Below the pieces are notes generated by a model that made no database searches, was not told the DNA's origin, and worked only from the letters and a program-made list of their open reading frames with translations. From Chimonanthus salicifolius (lineage: Eukaryota; Streptophyta; Magnoliopsida; Laurales; Calycanthaceae), in the NCBI GenBank assembly GCA_013350335.1, contig CM023541.1:63305413-63369412 (forward strand): 64,000 nt of DNA. The letters run 5' to 3'. A program made the translations under genes and the position numbers. The stretch's first letter is position 1. Every line of letters starts with the position of its first letter. This document shows positions 35,016 through 48,299 of the stretch, piece after piece.

Positions 35016-36051
35016 AGCGTTGGGGAAAGAAGAGCTCATCCTGCAAATAAGGATGTTCATGAGCTGGACTTGGGCTGGTGTTAGGCTTCGATTTGAGCTC
35101 AGCTCTCTGCCACTCGTGACGTAGAGAACTAACTTAGGCCTGGTAATTTAATGGTCCAGCATAGAAATAATGGGCTTGAGCTTATATACTGTGAAGCGCC
35201 AAATAAACACAAATGAATGGATAATTATACGAAGAGGTGAGGCCCTGGTACTCTTGGGTCCATAGACTTCATCCAGGCCTCAATGTGATTTGATCATAAG
35301 TTCAAAAAATTAAGAAGATCCAATTCTAATTAAGTTAACAGGCCAAGGTATGTTCTTGACCAAGTCAATACCTATTTTATACAAAATAAAAATAAAATTA
35401 TGACTTCGATTTCTATTCTACTCCAATGGACCATTGCCCCTAAAGTTTCCTCGTGTGTGGTAGAAAGGCATGCAGATGTCTCGAGGATTAATCAGATGCT
35501 CTAAGAGACCTTAACACTTTGAGCATCAAAAATAAAAATAAAATATCTCAAACAATCAACTGTTTAAAAAGATTTAAGGAATAGATGACTGTGATCTATT
35601 ATATTAAATGTCTCACCGTCTCGAAAGATTCTATATGTCAAATTCATTTGTTGATTTTCAATGCATGTTGCATCGACCCAGTTTTTGAAGAATGATTAAA
35701 GAAGTAGAATGAATGTCTGGTAAACTTCGGCCCCAGTCACCACATGCAATGTTGCAAGTAAGATTGAGGCCCAACAAAGCCTAATGGGCTGAGATTAGCT
35801 TTACTTGTTGAGGGATGATCTCATACTTATTAATTTGATTGTGGGCCTAATGGACCCATCTATTTACAAATTCTAATAGCCTCACCCCCTCGATCTCATC
35901 CAAGTGTGAAGCTCATATTTTATTATTTTGGTAAATAAACTAAGATTTGAATTGATCAATGATTGAATACATTATTAGCATGTGCAATAAAGCTGGAAAG
36001 TCTTCGCTGGAAATTTTGTCATTTTGCACCGGCCTCCTCTTTATAAAATGC

Positions 36052-36058
36052 ATATCAA
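36052..36058 (+). promoter_or_regulatory. Probable TATA box of the ADH-like gene
   Basis: TATAAAA lies 70-76 bases upstream of the ATG at 36128 in otherwise mixed sequence, a normal distance for a plant core promoter with a short 5' UTR. Confidence 0.55.
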
Positions 36059-36127
36059 AACCCTAAGAAATCCATCCAGTCAAGAGTTGCCGACAGTAGA
36101 CAGGACCGACGCCCGGCTTTGCCCAAC

Positions 36128-39100
36128 ATGGCCGCTCAAGTCTTAACATGCAGGGGTATGCCTTCTTCTTCTTCTTCTTCTTCTTCCTCCTTTCTTCTTC
36201 AAGAAAGAATAATAACAGCAGAGTAATTTCTTCTTCTTCCATTTGTGCTGTTTTTCAGAGTTTTTTATGATAATTTCCTTTTTAAATATGAGAAATTATC
36301 ACAGATGGTTTGTTCTTTTTTAACACAGTACCTCTAAAGATAAAGAAAGGAAAGTGTCTCCATTAATTTTTTTTTACAAAATTGTTCAATAAAATTGATT
36401 TTATACTAAATTGCTCTTTATTTTTAAATATTATTGAATAAAAAGACAATAATTGACTTTATGCTGACTTGAGCAACTGGTAGGCTACTATTGTGGCTAC
36501 TGGAAACTGCTTGGAAAAGATTGATTTTATGCTAAATTCTGCTTTTTCTTCCTAAAGTACTACCTACAAAAGAGAGGCTTTCTTCTTTTTAATCTTTGTT
36601 TTTTCTTTTCTACCGCTGTTGTTGTTGCTATTATAACTATAATGTGGGTCTTTCTTAAGAGAATGTGTTTTCTTTTCAAAAAGAGGAATGGTTCAATGAA
36701 GTTGGCTTAGTTTCTTTCGTCTAAAACCCATTTATACAAAATATTTTTTTTTGAAATATTTACTATATTAAAAAAAAACCCACCAATACAGGTAAAGTTT
36801 AGAAGAATAAAAATAGCTCTGCAACCTAATATACCCTTTAAGAGGAATAAAAGACAGGAGGAAATCAGGGAAAACAACACTAATACAAAGACTTGTGCAA
36901 GATCAATACATTATTTTCAAACTCACACGATGTCACTTGTAAAAATATTCTTGAATTCCTCAAGAGAAAAAAACCCATCTAGAAAGAGACGGGTTAGATT
37001 TCTCTATGCAAATATTTATTCTGAACTTAATATCACCTGTAAACTTGTACCTATTATTGTTGGATTGAGGTACTGAGATTTAAGATGTGTTTAATTTTAT
37101 CATTCCATATGGTAGATTAAAATTTTAAGAATAACAACAGTCGTGTACAAGTAATTTATGTGCCTATTACTCGTGATTAGATGATTTCATGAGATAGAAA
37201 GGTTTTCAATAATGTTGACTCAATAATTCATTCATTATTCACTATAATTGTGATCCCACTGGTATTGAAATTTGAAAACAGGGGTGGTGTGTTGGGGAGC
37301 TGGAGAGGCACTGAGAATAGAGGAAATACAAGTAGAGCCGCCGGCAGTGGGGGAAATTCGGGTAAAGATGTTTTGTGCAAGCCTTTGTCACACAGATCTC
37401 TTATTGTGGCATGGATACCCCATGGTTAGTACTTACAATTGATATTTTTTTTGAAATTTATGCTTGAACTAAGCTTAGACTTTGAACTTTTCCATAATTA
37501 TATATTTGTTTTTTCTCAAATGGTTTCATAAATTATGATATATGGTTGATCTTTTCTTTGATTGTTTGGTTCTTTGTGTCACAGCCATTGTTTCCAAGAG
37601 TAATGGGACATGAAGGCGTTGGGTATCTCTCTCTCCTCTCTCTCAACTATTGGAACAAAGTATTTTGAATAGTAATGATGGCATAATATCTTAATGATGA
37701 AATAAATTCTTATATTGAAACTAATTTTTAAAAATAGACATGGGTCAAAGCATTTTGAACAGTAACATTGGGAAAAATAATCTGTCTTAGAGACTAAATG
37801 ACTTACCATCGGAGTCACAACTGTGTTAAACCAAATGGTTCAACTTGATGTTTTTGACTTTTTCTTGAGCCAGACTTGTTATTCCCAAATTTGTATTGGA
37901 TGGTTTTATTTTTATTTTAAGGACAGGACATTTCATATAAGATGAGAATACCCAACCACTCAAACAATAAAGTGATGGATAACAAAGATTTGACTAAATG
38001 ATATGGTTAGGACTTATATAAGTGCAATTTGGGCCTGGCCTAATTTGAACCTACATGAAAAATAAAAAATTTGAGTCATGAGTGGATTTTTGGGCCAAAA
38101 ATATAAGGCCCAAATTGAACTTTGGGTCAGGCCGGACCTATTACTTGAAAGCTCAAATTTGGGACATAATTTATAGAATCTATTTTTTAATTAATATTGC
38201 ATATAATATAAGAATTATTTAATATTTAATTTATATTTTTATAATAATATGGAAACTCTATTTTATGTCTAAAGAACCTCGAACCTAGATGAGCCCACAT
38301 ATGCATTTTGAAAGCTTGAAATTGGACTCAGGTCTTACAAATACATTTTTGGATGGCCTTGAGTAATTAGTTATTTTTTAATTCGAGATAGCTCTTGTTC
38401 AAGCCCACCCAAAACCCAGTTTGGACTACTTGAGTTGCAACCCTAGATATGATACAGATATATTTATATACTGGTGTTTTAAAAACCAAACCGAGTCATA
38501 CACTTCTACTTGGTCAAACTTGAACCAAACCCTAAAGGGTGTCTGATCCTCAAGACGGTTCAGTTTATTCGAAAACCATTATGACTTTATTTTTCTTCTC
38601 TTATTTTTTTCACTAAAAATGTAATTTTTCATTGTTCGGTATTATAGTATTATGGTTGCAATATGATTTTCATGTATTCATACTTTTTAATAGTCTATTT
38701 TTAAGTATAACAAGTATATTATATTATTATAATATTATACTAACATCATGATTTTAAAGGGTTCAACATGATTTGACCCGATAATTGAACATAATTAAAT
38801 CAAATCATCATAAGAAAGGTTTTAATTAATAGTTTGATCCTTAAAACATTTGCATGTACCTCACAATAAATTATTCCCTTGTTCTGACATTTCATTCAAA
38901 GTGTTAGGGCCAGGCCTGGGCCATGTACGCTTAAGGCAAGAGAAGAGGGCCTGGCAGGGCTAGGCTTCTTGGTATTGCTGGAACAAGTATTGGGCCTGCA
39001 CGAAGATCTATTGTACTCAATGTAGGAAAGGAAACTAAACCTAAAAAAGTATATGGCCAAATAGCGCATCTAGGAACAATAGGGCTTATCACAGTTCACA

Positions 39101-42100
39101 GCTCAAGCCTGCCAAACTTGGTAATTTCTACAATAGAATTGGAATTAAGTTCTAAAGTCTTATGCTTCATATGCCCAGCTTGCATTTATAGGGCTTTATG
39201 TAAGATGGGTCCAGTCAAAACCTGACCAGGTTCCATCCCTAATTCTAATATTCTTCAAAAACTACCAAGTTTCCAACATGAGCATCGCCATCAAGGACAG
39301 AACAAGGGGCAGACAAGGACCCTAGCACCACCACCATCGGTAATAGAACCACCGCTCCAACTTAGGCCTGTTCATGAGCTTAAGCCAGGCCTGAGCTTAG
39401 TCTAAAGACCCATCCATCATAGATGAACAAGGCCCAAACAAATGTATTTGACAAACGGGCCAACTCAAGCTCGTTCTTTAATAATCACATGTATTGAATT
39501 TTATATAGGGTAACGACTCCATCTCTCTATTCCTACAAACATACTCCAATATGCAAGTTCAGGCTCAAATGGGGAAAGTCCATCCGAATCGGCCCATGAA
39601 CAACTGATCCCCCTGAAAGAATAATAGAATCTATTATAAATAAAAAATTGGTCATGAGGATTACTCAAGTGCTCTAAGTGGCCTGAGCACCTTAATCAAG
39701 AGTCGAGAGAAATTCTAGTTCCACTTGAAATGTCATCCAACTAAGGGGGTCATGGATTCATATTCATTTTGCAGTAGGGTGGAGAGCGTCGGCGAAGGCG
39801 TGACGGAATTCAAAGAAGGAGACATTGTCATCCCAACCTACATCGGAGAGTGTAAGGAATGTATGAACTGCCAAACGGGAAAGACCAACATGTGCCATAA
39901 ATACCCATTCCAGTACAATGGCCTGATGTCCGACGGCACATCAAGAATGTCGATACGAGGGCAAAAGCTTTACCATTTATTTTCATGCTCAACATGGTCT
40001 GAGTTCATGGTGGTGAATGCAAACTACGTGGTGAAGGTCCACCCATCACTTCCTCTGCAAAGTGCCAGCCTCATCTCCTGCAGCTTTACGACCGGATTCG
40101 GTGCAGCCTGGAAGGAGGCTGACGTTCAAAAGGGTTCCACTGTTGCCATTTTCGGCCTTGGAGGAGTTGGGCTAGGGGTCAGTATGCATTTTGTCACACA
40201 CTTATGCATGAAAATACTTATTTGCTCCATTCATTGGAAACAAGATTTTCAGTGTTCGTGGAACTGGGCCTGGGCCAGGTCCACGGCGTCGATCATGTTT
40301 TCAGATGGAGCACAAGAAACTCTTTTTTTTTTTTTTCATATTTTTTGCTGAAAATCTCATCTTCTACCAAAGAGGACGATTAAAGAGGACTTGACAAATA
40401 GCAACAACTCTATCTCTTCGTAACTTATAACTTGATTAATCTCATCTAATAATTTCTCCAACAAATATTGTCTTTTTTTTTTTTGTCTCTTGTGAAAATT
40501 GGGTTGATAGATTAAAGGCACTTTGATAAAAGTAAAAGGTGACAAAAGTAAAAGGTGTAGTAGACATGTTTTGTCAAAAAACGTAAGCTCTTTTGGATTG
40601 AAACCAAAATAAGATAAAAATGATATAAAATAAAACAAAAAAGGAATTATATGTTGATGCAGGTGGTGAGTGGAGCGGGTGTTCTTGGGGCCACAAAAAT
40701 AATAGGAGTGGATTTGAATGAGAAGAAGAGAGAGAAGGGAATGATTTTTGGTATGACAGACTTTGTAAATCCAAAAGCAAGTGACAAATCTCTCTCGGAG
40801 AGAATTAAAGAAATGACAGGAGGACTTGGTGTGGATTTTAGCTTCGAGTGCACTGGCATACCAGAACTGCTCAATCAAGCCTTCCAAAGTACAAGAGAGG
40901 TATGTGTTTGTATCCTTTTTTTTTTTTTCTTCTATGATTAAGATAGTGTTCACCTTGTTTAGTTTATCCAGCTAATCTTTGAAACATGTGCAAATTTACC
41001 TATCGATACACACCGAGTAAAATTACCTTTTAAGATTGAATGAGAATTGAGGTCAGAACTCCGGGTTCCTAAAATGGGTTTCTAGCCATTACTCAATAAT
41101 ATTAAATTGTCTACTATTATTTTAATTTTTTTTTAAATTATCTAAATGACGGATGGATCCTGGAAGCAGTGATACTGCTGATTGTATATTTGTGTGTGAT
41201 CATTTCACTTATTATTATCTCTATTCGGGCTGCGTTTGGATGGGGGTAAGGGGAGATAACGGGGTTACCCCCGTTACCTTTGTTTGGTAATGGGCAGGTG
41301 AGGGTAAAAAATTGAATATGTACCCCTCTCCCTCCCTTTTTTAAAAACCCCTTAGGCTATGGGGGTTTTCAGAAAACCCTTGTTCCTCTTTGCCCCTCTT
41401 TATCCCCTCTTTGCACCTATAAAGCAAAAATATTTTAAAATATTTTTTAATTGATGAATATTATTCAATAATTATGTCTCATAAAATTTTAATTTTAATT
41501 TTTTATATTATATGAATTTAATAAAAATGATTAATTCTCATAAAATTGTTAATATATCAAGTTATTCCTGCTTACAATTACCAAACAAGATTTTTTATCC
41601 TTAGGGTAATTTTTTACTTTACTACTGCAATTACCGAAAAAGATAAGGGTAACTCCAATTCAAGATTAACTCTTACTCAAAGGTGACCCTGCTCAAGAGT
41701 AACCCCTGTAGAATTTACCTCTCATCTAAAAACAACCTTATGTGAACTCCGTAAATGAAATAATACGATCAAGAGGTCACCGGTTCGAACACGGTTGGGG
41801 TCTAAATTATTTGCTGTTATAGCTTAAAAAAAAAAATAATAATAACACGTTGCACACCGGTTTAAGTAATTGGGTGGTGCTACTATGCTATTGTTAATTT
41901 GCTATAGAATTTTCAGTCAGTGTTGCTTTAGCTTTCACTTTTATTTGACAAAAGGAAAAGGACATTCTATTTGAATGTTAGTTGTGTTTTTGTTTGGACG
42001 TACCAAATAAAATCATCACAACACTCACTCCTTAACCATATAATCATTGCTTTTTAAGATTTGATTTCTTTGGTTATACTGCTTAAGATAACTTAAATTA

Positions 42101-43952
42101 GAAAACAATCAAAGGACTTTGGGGATTATTTAAAAAATTCCTATAATTTTTCTTGAGGTGGGAGAAGATTCTCTTTCTAATTTAATCACTTCAAGAGAAG
42201 TATTTTAAAAAATATTATTACTAATATATTTGAAAGTTCGAAAAATTCAGTTAAAATTTTATGCGGATCTATTATTCTTTGAGAGAGAGATTCTCTTGGG
42301 TTGAGATTTTTTTAGTATTCTCTTATTGAGAGATTCTCTTTCAAGTGAAGATTGGAGTAACAATTACAAGTGATGCATTCAACGGAGAGTCATTAACGTC
42401 ATTCAATGTCAAAATTCTATCTATATAAAGTTGAGCTTTCAAGTTCTATTTCTTCACTTGATCTTTTAAAAAATTATAATAATTTACCACTCAACTATTA
42501 TCATTTTATTTTTCTTTGACTCATATTTTTAGTGGTCAATTTTTTTTTTCTACCGTGTGCTATTTCTAATCTCTCTATCCTACGTACATTGTAAATTTCT
42601 GATATTCTACTTACATGTATAAATTATTCAAAATGAGTTTCTCTTATTTTATCATCAATTATTGTTATTTTTAAATTCTCTAATTGAGTTATATAACTTA
42701 AATGATGATGATAATAATGAATCATACTCACCGAAAGGAGTATCCCTATGCCTATTAATTTTTTTACAAGATTCTCCTTAGATAATATAAATATTTTCCT
42801 AAGTAAAGAATTGGGAGATTATGCGGTAGAAAAATTTCACTTCAATGATTTTTATCACTTTTGTTAGGATAAATGAATCTAACTTTTCATGTTTTCTTAC
42901 TTTCTTATTTGCTTATTTTACGATGTGTGGCAAATGGAAATTAGGGAATAGGAAAAACAATTGCAATTGGGGCAATCGATGGGGAAAATGTGGCCATTAA
43001 TTTGCTAGCGCTGATGTCGGGCAAGACTTTGAAGGGTTCAATCTTTGGTGGAGTCCGACCTCACTCTGACATTCCACTAATCATCAACAAATGCATTAAT
43101 AAGGTGAGCTTTTTCATAAATTAATATTCATATTGTCTTGTATGCATTTGGTTTATTATTTTGATGATTATCGTTAGTAAGAGATATAAATATCGGCCGA
43201 TATGATATGTATCAACTGTACTATCAAAACATACGCTGAATCAAATTAGGTTCATATGAAATATTTAAAGTATAATAAGTTGAAGTAATAATTCTATGAA
43301 ATTTTAAGTTTTGGATAGTTAAAAATATTAGAAAGTTCCGTAAAACAAATATTTTATTTTTAGCTATCAAAATGGTCTAGTCTGATATAGTATTGACTAT
43401 AAATTGACAAATTTATTCCCCTTCAATAGGCACAGATTGGTGAGAAGGATCTTTCAATAAGTGGGATCCTCATGTCTTCGTTAGCAACTAACCATTACTA
43501 AATGATGGCTATTGGTGCTATTCATAAATTCAAAATAGTTATGGAAATGCGTTTGTAGATGACAACGACGACGATGGACTGTTCTTTTCAAAATTCAAGA
43601 AGAGGCCAAAAATTAATGTGCTTATAAAAATTGTTGAAAATTTTAGAAAAATATTTTACATTTTCAATCTTATTTACCGAAATCAATTTTCAAATAGGTT
43701 TTTCTTCAAGGTCATCATAGGTGGGCCACCTTACAAAAATCTATTCTTTTAAAAAATAAGGACTTTTTAAAATTTTAAATGCAGGAATTTAAATTTAGCC
43801 TTTTAATTACAATTTTGTTTGGTGTGCAGGAACTCCAACCAGATGCACTTATCACTCATCAAGTCCAAATGGAAGACATCAACCATGCACTTGAGCTTGT
43901 CAAACAACCAGATTGCCTTAAAGTTGTAATAGAGATTGACTCTAATAAGTGA
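36128..43952 (+). CDS. Alcohol dehydrogenase-like protein (zinc MDR, class III/ADH-like clade)
   Basis: Seven exons give 376 aa: 36128-36155, 37282-37424, 37585-37622, 39775-40177, 40663-40899, 42945-43103, 43830-43952. Phases fit throughout. Catalytic zinc ligands are Cys45 (SLCHTD), His66 (GHEGVG) and Cys172 (LISCSF). Structural zinc ligands are Cys96, 99, 102 and 110 (CKECMNC then 7 residues to Cys). The NAD site GLGGVG is at 197-202, and GVDLN carries the acidic residue that prefers NAD over NADP. These zinc-dependent enzymes convert alcohols to aldehydes or the reverse in the cytosol; the closest annotated plant proteins are called alcohol dehydrogenase-like, and the substrate is not known from sequence. 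Introns 2, 3 and 5 are long and AT-rich; intron 3 (37623-39774) carries repeat-like DNA. The stop codon lies in a 46-bp tandem duplication. Confidence 0.93.
36162..36187 (+). repeat. (CTT)n microsatellite at the start of ADH-like intron 1
   Basis: Eight CTT units begin six bases after the exon 1 donor site. Confidence 0.85.
41228..41748. mobile_element. MITE-like element in ADH-like intron 5
   Basis: The left end GGCTGCGTTTGGATGGGGGT resembles the reverse complement of the right end, AAGGTTGTTTTTAGATGAGAGGT. The interior has complementary GGGGTTACCCCC-type and GGGTAACTCC words. Imperfect inverted repeats in an intron suggest a MITE. No clear target duplication was seen. Confidence 0.4.
41765..41830 (+). 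mobile_element. tRNA-derived SINE fragment
   Basis: GATCAAGAGGTCACCGGTTC with the box B GGTTCGAACAC, followed by a GGGGTCTAAATTATTTGC tail. Box A is not clear. It probably is a 5'-decayed SINE. Confidence 0.35.
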
Positions 43953-44027
43953 ATTATTATGTTACTTTGTTGTAATAGAGATTGACTCTAATAAGTGAAT
44001 TATTATGTTACTTTGTTGTAATAGAGC
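43924..44027 (+). repeat. 46-bp tandem duplication across the ADH-like stop codon
   Basis: A 46-bp unit starting TTGTAATAGAGATTGACTCT occurs at 43924-43969 and 43970-44015, with the start of a third at 44016. The first copy contains the last ten codons and the TGA stop; the second is in the 3' UTR. Confidence 0.95.
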
Positions 44028-45419
44028 TTGTATTAGATTACTATCATAATCATTTGTCAAAATCACATTTTTTGGAGTTTGATTTTTTTTTTAATTTCAC
44101 TTCTTCATTTGTCTATTTTGCCTTTCTTTATTTATTCTCTATATTTTCAATGATTTATTTCTTTTTCTTATACCTATCTTGTATGATCACTCAGTTCTAT
44201 ATATTCTAAGAAGAGAGACTCTAAAAATTAAAGAATTTGAGTTGGTAACTATAACAAACATTTTAAACATTAACATACTTGTAAATGGAAAGTGAATCTA
44301 AATGTTTTATACTAAACTATTTTATTACGAACCAAATTATTTACACGTCCAAATTAGAGTAGAACAAAAGCTAATATATTAATACTTGAATTATAAATAA
44401 ATACAAAAGCTCAAATTTAGATCTATTCCTAAACTAAATATGAGAGCTTGTCATATAAACTAGGTCAGCCATTCTAACACGGGTAAAATCTGTTAAGAGA
44501 CATGAGATGAAGTGAAATTCTCATTTTACCTTTACTGGTGTACCGATAACACACCATATATAATGATACTTTATGAACAATACACCGACAGGGATAAAAT
44601 GAGAATTCACTCTATCCCGTATCTCTTAATAAATTTTGTCCATATTAGAATGGATATCCCATAAAGTAAAGGTCGATTTGAGCCCTTTTTAAGATACAAG
44701 CCTGATCTAAACTACTAGGCCCATTTGAGTTCAACTTCAATTCATACTTTATTATCGCCTTTATTATTTGCAATATGAACTTCAATTTGAGTTGATACTA
44801 TCTGACCAACCCAACTTGCCCTTCTAATATTTAGATTATTGAACTTCTACTTAGACATTTATATGTATATACTTATATTTGAGATTAATGGACATGGTAT
44901 TTAAAAATTGGTCCAGTTCGTATTATATCGACCACGGCACGATTGACTCTTGAATAACTCAGATTAATTCCTATCATTTTCATTTGATTCTGAATATATC
45001 TCAATTAATTTCAAATTTAATTCATTAGACATAACACAAACTTAATTCCTACCAAATCTAAAATCTGAATTCGATATTTAAAAGCTTGCTCATGAAACAT
45101 GAGTTGGGCATTGAATTAATTATTTTGAAAAATCAGCAATTGAAGAGAAGAAAAAGAAAGAGAAGTGATGGCAGACCAATCGTTTAATTGACGTGATAGA
45201 GGACAAACTAACCAGCAAATACAAAATCTCTTCACGAGTGCAGGTTTCGCACTAGTGCCAGCAAAAGTCTGCTCATTCAGTATCTTCAACCCATTTCTTT
45301 TTACAAAGAAATATTAGTGAGCGGGACAGGCAGAGAGAGACCTATTCTTACTCCGTTTATATTAGTTTTTTTATTTTTATTTAATCTATATTTAAATTAT
45401 CTTTATAGATTTTTTTCTT

Positions 45420-45535
45420 AAATTTACGTGATACCTATAGTAAAATCTTTACATGTGAGCCCAATAGAGCACAGCAAACTTAGATTATAGAGACTCGAAC
45501 TCACAACCTCCAAACCAGTTGAGCTACATCGGATT
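45420..45535 (-). mobile_element. tRNA-derived SINE, family A, copy 2
   Basis: The minus strand reads GATGTAGCTCAACTGG (box A), then GTGAGTTCGAGTCTC (box B), then a tail with TTTGCTGTGC, GGGCTCA and GATTTTACTATAGGTATC, ending in an A-rich run. The tail words are shared with the copy at 54599-54765. Confidence 0.65.
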
Positions 45536-46109
45536 ATCTTTAAAGTTTTAACTACTTGTGACATAATTTATTTTAAAAAAGTATTCTTAATTTAAGAATT
45601 AATTAATTTAAATTTGACTATATTGGGTGATGAATGATCCTATCATTCGGATAATTTGCCACAGGGATATTAAAAAGTACAATTTTAGAGTCTTACTGAT
45701 TTTTTTAACTATTTGAAAGTCTTACTAATTTGATTTGCCATAGCGATATTAAAAAGTATAATTTTAGAGCAAGTGTTGTATCTTTTATTTAGAAGTGGAA
45801 AGTCATTTAGCTTGCTATCTTTTTGGACTATTGAAAGGCTAATAAATTATTATCTATCACATCAATATGCGAAATAATCCTTCAAATAGGCAAGGGGCCC
45901 ATCAAATTGAGTAGGTTTGTCTCTATTTGAAAAGTTTTTTCTTGAAATAAAAAATCTCCTTGAATCAAGTAATATTTTTTACGCTCTTCAAAAGTTAATC
46001 AATTTAAATTATTTTTAATTTTTAAAATTTATGGGTTAAAAAATATAACTTGATTGGTTTAGTCAAGATTATTCAAATAAGATTTTTTTTCAATTACCCT
46101 AACACCTAA

Positions 46110-46300
46110 AGGTAAAAATATCGACTGATAGATAACATATTGGCTACCACGTATTGGCCAAAAGAGAATCGAACTGTATCTCCCGGTGTGTAGCAGGCCC
46201 ACCAAGTATCAGCCAATATTGATAGTTATCGGTTGATATATATTGATTGTGCATCAGTCAATATATTTTGGTTGTGTATCGGTCGATATGTATCGATTGG
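46110..46300. repeat. CGGCCG/ATCGGTTGAT-type dispersed repeat, diverged copy
   Basis: Repeated phrases ATCGGTTGATATATATTGAT, CATCAGTCAATATAT and TATCGGTCGATATGTATCGA show the same palindromic vocabulary as the other copies, but CGGCCG has mostly changed to CGGTCG or TGGTTG. No coding content. Confidence 0.5.
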
Positions 46301-46959
46301 TAAAGACAATGTACTTCTGATAAAATGATCATAACTTTATCATAGGGCTTCAATCGAAGTGATTTCAAAGGTGTTAAAAAGATGACTTCGAGAGCAACGT
46401 GGCAGGAATATAAATTAAAACAGAAAATATTTCCACACTTTATTATTAAATTTTAGATTATTTAAGATTCAAAATGATAAAAATGATAAAAAACTGAAAA
46501 TGTTCAATCTTTAGGAGAAAATCAGTAGACTTTATTTTCTCTGTTTCTGAAAATTTTGAGATCTTTCCACATTTTTTTCAAAATATTATAAAAATTCTTG
46601 ATTTTGTAACTTCAAAATTATATTTAAATATTTAAAGGACTGCAAAATAATGAAAAAAAAAATACATAGATTAAGCTTAGGGATTTTTTTTTTCCATGAT
46701 TGAATTTTGGAGAAGAGAAAAAGTATCGACAGATACGACCGATACGGGCATATTGGCGTGGGCCAATATTTTGATCCCAGCTACTACCACCCGCATTTGA
46801 TGTGTCCCATGCGTTCATGATAATAATATGTATCAGTGTTTGGGTGATCATCCTTTAATCAATATTAGAGTATAATTTCATGAGAAATAATAAAGTATAG
46901 GAGATTAGTAGTATAATAACGTTAAGTCATGTATCTTTATCATCTAAGTAAAAAAAATG

Positions 46960-47812
46960 GTTCCGTTTGCTATATCTTGGACTGTTTGAAAAGAGCGAAA
47001 TGGGAGGATTTTTGATAATAAGAGGGGTAGCAGCAGTGATGTGTTTTAGTGGGCTAAATGGCACCTAGTTGGTTGGTTGTCTGTTTGTAAGGATTTTCGT
47101 GACCTCACTCCAGAAGATTTTTATCTGTCTTGGGATGGTTGTATGAAAGGTATTGGTAAAGTGAAAAAGAGAACGGTTAAGTGGGTTGCGCCACCACTTG
47201 GTTTTTGTAAATTCAATGTGGACAGGGCCGCAAGCCGTAAACCGGGGCCGGCAGGTATAGGAGGTGTGCTTCATGATGACAGTGGGCGTATGTTGGCTTC
47301 TTTTTTTGAGTCAGTTGGGCAGATGAAATCGAATGAGGCTGAATTAAGAGCTATTAGGAGTGCACTTCAGATTTGGTTTCGGTTTAAGAGTGGTAACCTC
47401 ATTATCGAAAGTGACTCAACCAATGCCATCTCCTGGGCTAGTAATAGGAAATTTCTCCCGTGGAGGTTGATCAGTATTGCTAGGGACATATGGCGGTTGT
47501 GCAAGTGTGGTGGCGTCTCTTTCACTCACTCTCCTCGATCAGCGAACTGTGTGGCAGACTTTTTGGCAAAATCCGGGGTGCATCTACTATCTCCATCTTT
47601 GGTTTTTTTCTCTTTTTTTTAGCCTTGGTTCTTAGGAGCCTGGGCCTTTATGGGTTGTTGTTTTTGGATGGCCTTCTTGATGTTTTTATCTCCTTTTTGT
47701 TGTTCTTTTTTTTGGATTTTGAGTATACTCCTCCTATACTTGAATCTCTCCCCTTCTAATTTCTTTTTAATAAGAAGTTGCCGTTAAAGTTTCAAAAAAA
47801 AATAAGTAAAAA
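46960..47812 (+). mobile_element. 5'-truncated LINE with a full RNase H domain
   Basis: The segment starts within the region after reverse transcriptase (KERNGRIFDNKRGS, with an in-frame TGA before it and a TAG after it) and then is open from 47077 to 47622. The RNase H domain keeps all four acidic residues: FNVD, NEAEL, ESDS and VADFLAK. The 3' UTR ends in AATAAGAAGTTGCCGTTAA and a poly-A run near 47794. The reverse transcriptase and endonuclease parts are absent, so this is a dead insertion. It belongs to the same family as 33755-34092. Confidence 0.8.
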
Positions 47813-48299
47813 AAAATTATATTTTAAAAATTTAAATTTTTACAGATGAATGAAGAAGATAGATGGCTTAAGCTGGACGAATTGTACTTGTTGGACCTAA
47901 ACCCAAATGTACATGGGGCTTATTCGGGCTTGGACCAAAATAAGAAAATCACTTTAAAAGTCTCCAAAATCCACATCCAGTCTACGTAACAGCGTAAAAC
48001 GGCGACGGCAAACATCTAATGGGTTAGATCTTCATTTTGTTTGCCACGTTCTGAAAGAGGTGAGGGCATCTTAGTCATTTATCTGGAAAGATGATGGAGA
48101 TCTGAAATTGCCAGTACTACTACTTCCTCCTACTCTTTCTGTGAACCAGACACTCTCTAAATCTCTCTCTTTTTGTACTTTTTCTAAATTCTTCTCTTTG
48201 CATTGTCTCCATTAACAATCAAATTCCAATCCCTTCATTTTTCCACCGTTTAAGACCTCTCTATCTCTCCTCGTCTTATCTTGCTTGCTGAAATCAACC

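Larger units (their letters stand above)
29969..36127. other. Intergenic region between ARF GAP and ADH-like gene
   Basis: Divergent promoters lie at the ends. Between them are a hAT element (31109-32524), a LINE 3' end (about 33755-34092), a CGGCCG repeat (34560-35010), a repeat related to 640-800 (about 35395-35540) and AT-rich DNA in which I see nothing. The ORFs in this region are not genes. Confidence 0.6.
43953..48299. other. Intergenic region between ADH-like and WEB genes
   Basis: AT-rich DNA with a SINE (45420-45535), CGGCCG-family pieces (46110-46300 and about 46700-46790) and a LINE fragment (about 46960-47812). The final 300 bp contain the WEB promoter and a T/C-rich 5' UTR. I see no further gene. 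Confidence 0.6.

Noticed and set aside
40357..40953. 198-codon minus-strand ORF opposite ADH-like exon 5
   Set aside because: It is antisense to a conserved exon and flanking intron, with a hydrophobic low-complexity translation and no family.
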